Below, in pieces: positions 5,757-8,266 of a DNA stretch of 8,266 bases (positions are counted from its first letter, which is position 1; every line of letters begins with the position of its first letter). The position numbers and the translations under genes are program-made. Source of the stretch: Lachnospiraceae bacterium (GTDB lineage: Bacteria > Bacillota_A > Clostridia > Lachnospirales > Lachnospiraceae); assembly GCA_016287765.1 (NCBI GenBank), contig JAEEWS010000066.1, positions 1 to 8,266 on the forward strand. The letters run 5' to 3'. Under the pieces are notes generated by a model that worked only from the letters and a program-made list of their open reading frames with translations, searched no databases and had not been told where the DNA came from.

Positions 5757-7154
5757 TTATCTTGCCCATCCGCCACGGCTCTTCTGCTGTTTTGCAAACT
5801 TCGGGTTTCTATCCGGCAGTTTTTCGTTCTCTGCAATCCTGTCACAATCAACGAAGCAGTCGTCACATAACTTGATCTTATGCCGTGCTTCCTTGATCTG
5901 ATTTGTGAGTTCCCCGATCCTCTCATTGAGGCTTGATAGATGAACAGCATTGTTATCCTTTTTAGCCAGGTCCTTTATTGAATACAGTTCCTTACGCCTT
6001 TCCTGAAGTTCCTCAAGATGCGACACGTAGTATGCGCGCAGCTGCGGAATTGAATCCTTTGATTCGACCTGGTGTTTATACATAAAGTCCAACTGCTCGA
6101 TATATCTGTCCAACTTTGCGATATCCTCTCTTATAGCCATAGGGATATACTCTCTTTTCCGGTTGGATCTGCTGACATAGCAATACAATCTGTAACAATA
6201 ACGTCTGTACAACTTCGGAAGACCTGACATCGGCTCCAGAGAAGGTTCCCAGTTTTTGACCTGTGGTTTGTATTGGGGGATCGGAAGATACCCCGGGATC
6301 ACGGTATTTTGTATGATCCTTTCCTTGAGCTTCCACGGTTCGTAGTTTTTACCGAGACCTTCGTATCTGAAGTATCCTTTAGCTCCGGGTGGTTTAAGAC
6401 CGGGATGTTTGAGCGGTTGCCCGTTCTTTCCGAAATACTTAAACTCATAGCCGAGACCGGTCATAATCTCGGCGAAATCATCCCAGGATCTTGAGAGAGC
6501 AACAGCATAATCGATATCTTCACAGATTCTTCCTCGAACCGTATACTTCCCCTCTCGCTCCGCTTTCCATTCGGCATAGGATTTTCCTCTTGCAGGAGAC
6601 TTATCCCTGATGACGTTCAATCCACGTTCACTGCATAAGCGGTCGCTGATTTCCTGCATCTTGCGGTAATCGGAATTCATTCGATAGAATTTGTAACCGT
6701 CCGCGAAAGATACGGAGTTCAAGACAAAATGATTATGATAATGACCGGTATTAAGGTGTGTCGCAACTACTACCTGGAACCTGTCGCCCCATAATTCTTT
6801 TGCAAGTTCTACGCCGATCTCGTGAGCCTCTTCGGCTGTGATCTCACCCGGGCCTTCAAGGAAAGCCTGATAACCGTGATAAGCCAGTCGGCCGCCTTCT
6901 TTGTGCCAGTATTCTTTAACTTCCATGAACTCCTTATATGCTGTATTGGGATCGCAGTTAATGCCTGTGACGAACATCATCTGATCTGTCTTATCCTCAT
7001 CGCTTGCATAGTCGATAACATTGCAGATAGCCTGTCGTGCAGCAGAAGCATCGGCTTCAAGTTCAGGACGGAGAGTGGTCTTCTCGGGATTCTCGATATA
7101 ATCAATAGCGGCATCCATACGCACTTTGACTGCCCATACGGAAGTTACTGCCAT
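5757..7154 (-). CDS. MOB-type relaxase (mobilisation nuclease)
   Basis: A 465-aa protein. Motif I contains the likely nucleophile Y19 in AIDYIENPEKT. Motif II is RLAYHGYQAF (89-98). The metal-binding three-His motif is HLNTGHYHNHFVLNSV (133-148; H133, H138, H140, H142). This fits the Relaxase/Mobilisation nuclease domain (MOB_P-like). Residues about 330-450 are rich in charged heptad-like sequence, probably coiled coil, ending in a basic tail. Family knowledge: the enzyme nicks one strand at oriT, stays bound to the 5' end and pilots the strand through a conjugation pore supplied by another element. No transfer-pore genes are in the window, so this looks mobilisable rather than self-transmissible. 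It starts 1 nt after the mobC stop codon, indicating coupled translation. Confidence 0.92.
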   Translation of the reverse strand: MAVTSVWAVKVRMDAAIDYIENPEKTTLRPELEADASAARQAICNVIDYASDEDKTDQMMFVTGINCDPNTAYKEFMEVKEYWHKEGGRLAYHGYQAFLEGPGEITAEEAHEIGVELAKELWGDRFQVVVATHLNTGHYHNHFVLNSVSFADGYKFYRMNSDYRKMQEISDRLCSERGLNVIRDKSPARGKSYAEWKAEREGKYTVRGRICEDIDYAVALSRSWDDFAEIMTGLGYEFKYFGKNGQPLKHPGLKPPGAKGYFRYEGLGKNYEPWKLKERIIQNTVIPGYLPIPQYKPQVKNWEPSLEPMSGLPKLYRRYCYRLYCYVSRSNRKREYIPMAIREDIAKLDRYIEQLDFMYKHQVESKDSIPQLRAYYVSHLEELQERRKELYSIKDLAKKDNNAVHLSSLNERIGELTNQIKEARHKIKLCDDCFVDCDRIAENEKLPDRNPKFAKQQKSRGGWAR

Positions 7155-7155
7155 T

Positions 7156-7371
7156 TTAGTTACCGTCCTTTCTTATCGTCTTCCCGAAGTGTGATGGAGT
7201 AGTGGAACCTTCCCGGTATCTTGCGATGCTCCTGCCAGTCAACAAGCTCCTTAAAACTTCAGAACGGGACAGACCGGACTCTTCAGATTTTTTCTTCAAC
7301 AGCTCCGCTTCCTCCGGGCTCAGCATTACTTTGAACTCGATCGTGCGCTTCCTGTTCGGTTTGATTCTCAT
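7156..7371 (-). CDS. mobC: MobC-like ribbon-helix-helix relaxosome protein
   Basis: A 71-aa protein. RTIEFKVML forms the ribbon strand, SPEEAELLKKKSEESG helix A and SRSEVLRSLL helix B, the arrangement of small MobC/relaxosome accessory proteins that bind oriT and help the relaxase open the DNA. The frame can be opened earlier at 7410, but AAGGAGGTG ends 9 nt before the ATG at 7371. The extra 13 codons would also cover a hairpin (7404-7418) and the ribosome binding site itself, so 7371 is the better start. It is the first gene of the mobC-relaxase-RepA-xis operon and directly borders the repeat-rich candidate oriT. RHH proteins often repress their own operon. Confidence 0.85.
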   Translation of the reverse strand: MRIKPNRKRTIEFKVMLSPEEAELLKKKSEESGLSRSEVLRSLLTGRSIARYREGSTTPSHFGKTIRKDGN

Positions 7372-7454
7372 GTTTTGTTCACCTCCTTGGAGTGAAATGA
7401 TTGAACGCATCTTGCGTTCCTCGGGGTCTCAGGGGTCGCCCCCTGACAAGCTTT

Positions 7455-7478
7455 GTATTTTCGTGTTCCCGAAAATAC
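7455..7478. other. 9-bp perfect hairpin in candidate oriT
   Basis: GTATTTTCG and CGAAAATAC pair exactly around TGTTCC, and GTTGCTTGC follows. A stem next to a short unpaired nick sequence is how many relaxases recognise oriT, so this is my best candidate for the relaxase-binding hairpin. Confidence 0.5.
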
Positions 7479-7485
7479 GTTGCTT

Positions 7486-7549
7486 GCTAAAACATAGCTA
7501 AAACATAGATCCACTTCGCTAAAACATAGCTAAAACATAGATCCACTTC
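7486..7549 (+). repeat. 32-bp perfect tandem repeat with nested 11-bp repeats
   Basis: Two identical 32-bp units (7486-7517, 7518-7549). Each is GCTAAAACATA twice followed by GATCCACTTC, giving four copies of the 11-mer. Such iterons are usual binding sites for accessory or replication proteins. Confidence 0.95.
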
Positions 7550-7718
7550 GTGGGGCGGTAGAGTCTGGGACAAGCGGCAAAAACCATACCGCAAGTTTGG
7601 TATAGTCACTCCCGCTTGCAGTTGAGGTGTTTTCGCAAAAAGACCGACATATACCAACGCACAAGTACGATAACTTTTGCGAAAAATCAGTTCGTTTTGT
7701 TGTGGATCTATGTTTTAG
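7530..7718. repeat. 17-bp inverted repeat spanning the oriT candidate
   Basis: CTAAAACATAGATCCAC (7530-7546, also at 7498-7514) is exactly the reverse complement of 7702-7718. The arms enclose about 155 bp that contain three further inverted pairs. A large cruciform or a looped nucleoprotein structure is possible. Confidence 0.9.
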
Positions 7719-7726
7719 AGCGGACG

Positions 7727-7837
7727 CTATCCCGGACCACTCGGCTGAATCAGATCCGGCAGGGTGGGTGATTTCAATAACGACAACATGATCATTATGT
7801 ATGTGTCTCTAATATAATCAGCTATCGTCTTATGCAT
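7727..7837 (-). CDS. Possible 36-aa small ORF upstream of oriT
   Basis: ATG at 7837, TAG at 7727-7729. The peptide begins MHKTIADYIRDTYIMIMLSL and ends in PDLIQPSGPG. A good ribosome binding site (AGGTGA, then GGGTAA, then ATG) precedes it, which is the main support. It reads in the direction of the mob operon, and its stop lies nine bases from the inverted arm of the oriT candidate. I recognise no family. It may be a leader peptide or a chance frame. Confidence 0.35.
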   Translation of the reverse strand: MHKTIADYIRDTYIMIMLSLLKSPTLPDLIQPSGPG

Positions 7838-8095
7838 TTACCCTCACCTCGCTTTCTCTGATAAGTTGTGAGAACTTATGTTCGATTAAGGTCGATTATA
7901 GAGGGGTGATTTTTGAATTGCAAGCCCTATTTTTTTAGGTGTTAAGAAATGGTTACACCTTGACCCAACAATTGGACTCTGAAGACTAAAGTACGATTAT
8001 TCGGACACGCAGGATGGGATAATTATTATTTATCGATTCCTCGTACAGTCAAATTTACATAATATAATTTGTATATCTGAGAGGAAACCCTTAGT
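7838..8095. other. AT-rich intergenic region
   Basis: No gene is supported. It holds a 7-bp inverted repeat ATAAGTT/AACTTAT (7861-7879) and two TCGATTA copies ten bases apart (7882-7888, 7892-7898). These could be operator sites for leftward or rightward transcription. I see no terminator or RNA gene. Confidence 0.4.
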
Positions 8096-8141
8096 TTGGA
8101 TAATACACAGTATTACGTACAACAAATTTTTTATAAAAACC

Positions 8142-8170
8142 TTGAATTCTACAATGGAACCACATACAAT
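8142..8170 (+). promoter_or_regulatory. Sigma-A-like promoter for the right-edge gene
   Basis: TTGAAT (8142-8147), a 17-bp spacer and TACAAT (8165-8170). The expected start near 8177 gives a leader of about 50 nt to the ATG at 8228. Confidence 0.55.
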
Positions 8171-8182
8171 GAACTTAATAAT

Positions 8183-8205
8183 TTACAATTTTGTTACAAT
8201 TGTAA
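8183..8205 (+). promoter_or_regulatory. Palindromic operator-like site
   Basis: TTACAATTGTAA (8194-8205) is a perfect 12-bp palindrome. The half site TTACAATT also occurs 11 bases earlier (8183-8190). Both lie just downstream of the proposed -10, a typical repressor position. Confidence 0.45.
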
Positions 8206-8227
8206 GGGCTAATTTGGGGTGGTTTAT

Positions 8228-8266
8228 ATGGATGGATTTTTCAGCAGAAGAATCAAGCTAATCAGC
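8228..8266 (+). CDS. Start of an unidentified gene, truncated by the window edge
   Basis: ATG at 8228 opens MDGFFSRRIKLIS and continues past the edge. GGGGTGG (8216-8222) is 5 nt upstream, and a promoter and an operator-like palindrome precede it. Thirteen residues are too few to assign a function. Confidence 0.5.
   Translation, partial: MDGFFSRRIKLIS

Larger units (their letters stand above)
7404..7718. other. Candidate origin of transfer (oriT)
   Basis: The region directly upstream of mobC contains stacked structures. AACGCA-TCT-TGCGTT lies at 7404-7418, TCAGGGG/CCCCTGA at 7429-7446 and GTATTTTCG/CGAAAATAC at 7455-7478. A 32-bp tandem repeat is at 7486-7549. CAAGCGG/CCGCTTG (7571-7577, 7612-7618), TTGGTATA/TATACCAA (7597-7604, 7650-7657) and TTTTCGCAAAA/TTTTGCGAAAA (7630-7640, 7675-7685) are further inverted pairs. 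A 17-bp arm at 7702-7718 is inverted to the tandem repeat. Hairpins plus iterated sites beside relaxase genes are the hallmark of oriT. The GTTGCTTGC after the 7455-7478 hairpin is a possible nick region, but the exact nic site is not identified. Confidence 0.65.

Noticed and set aside
7372..7410. A 13-codon N-terminal extension of the MobC-like protein from ATG 7410.
   Set aside because: The ideal AAGGAGGTG ribosome binding site lies inside the extension and serves the ATG at 7371; the extension also covers a hairpin.
7486..7549. A CRISPR array.
   Set aside because: The 32-bp units are directly adjacent with no unique spacers, and no cas genes are present; the nested 11-mers fit iterons.
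8096..8212. A 38-codon rightward frame starting TTG, with GAGAGGAAA upstream and a C-x-x-C near its end.
   Set aside because: The best promoter of the area (8142-8170) lies inside it, the start codon is weak and spacing from the ribosome binding site is 11 nt. It is more likely leader DNA.

Overview
The window looks like low-to-mid GC Firmicutes DNA, most likely a Clostridia/Lachnospiraceae-type gut bacterium. The support is strong GGAGG ribosome binding sites, sigma-A-like promoters, a tRNA-Thr 3' end with encoded CCA, and a mobilisation/replication/excision gene set typical of clostridial integrative mobilisable elements. This assignment is inference from style and gene content, not from a database match.

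Layout. Left part (1-2300): the 3' end of a GNAT acetyltransferase gene, a bidirectional terminator, a convergent gene for an AlbA_2/Schlafen-type ATP-binding regulator with an internal 27-bp repeat, then a short Phd/YefM-type antitoxin with its own promoter and no visible toxin. Middle (2300-4240): a 450-bp gene-free stretch with strong hairpins, a tyrosine integrase reading rightwards, and an attachment region. That region has a 44-nt tRNA-Thr 3' fragment and a tRNA-style terminator, with an 11-bp tandem direct repeat on each side. Right part (4245-7371): a compact leftward operon of MobC-like ribbon-helix-helix protein, MOB-type relaxase, RepA-like RecA-fold ATPase and Tn916-Xis-like excisionase. 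Upstream of it lies a repeat-rich candidate oriT (about 7404-7718) and a possible 36-aa small ORF. The last 100 bases hold a promoter, a palindromic operator-like site and the start of a truncated rightward gene.

How it fits together. MobC and the relaxase would bind and nick the oriT-like region, the RepA-like ATPase could assist DNA unwinding or replication, and the excisionase and integrase would excise and integrate the element at tRNA-Thr. The unusual point is that the integrase and the excisionase operon face each other across the attachment core, with arm-like repeats on both sides. This is the organisation of an attP. It fits a tandem integration of related elements, a circular form, or an element whose ends carry int and xis-rep-mob respectively. 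A perfect 24-bp match in inverted orientation lies upstream of int and inside the 3' end of the RepA-like gene, suggesting a shared binding site or a module-exchange scar.
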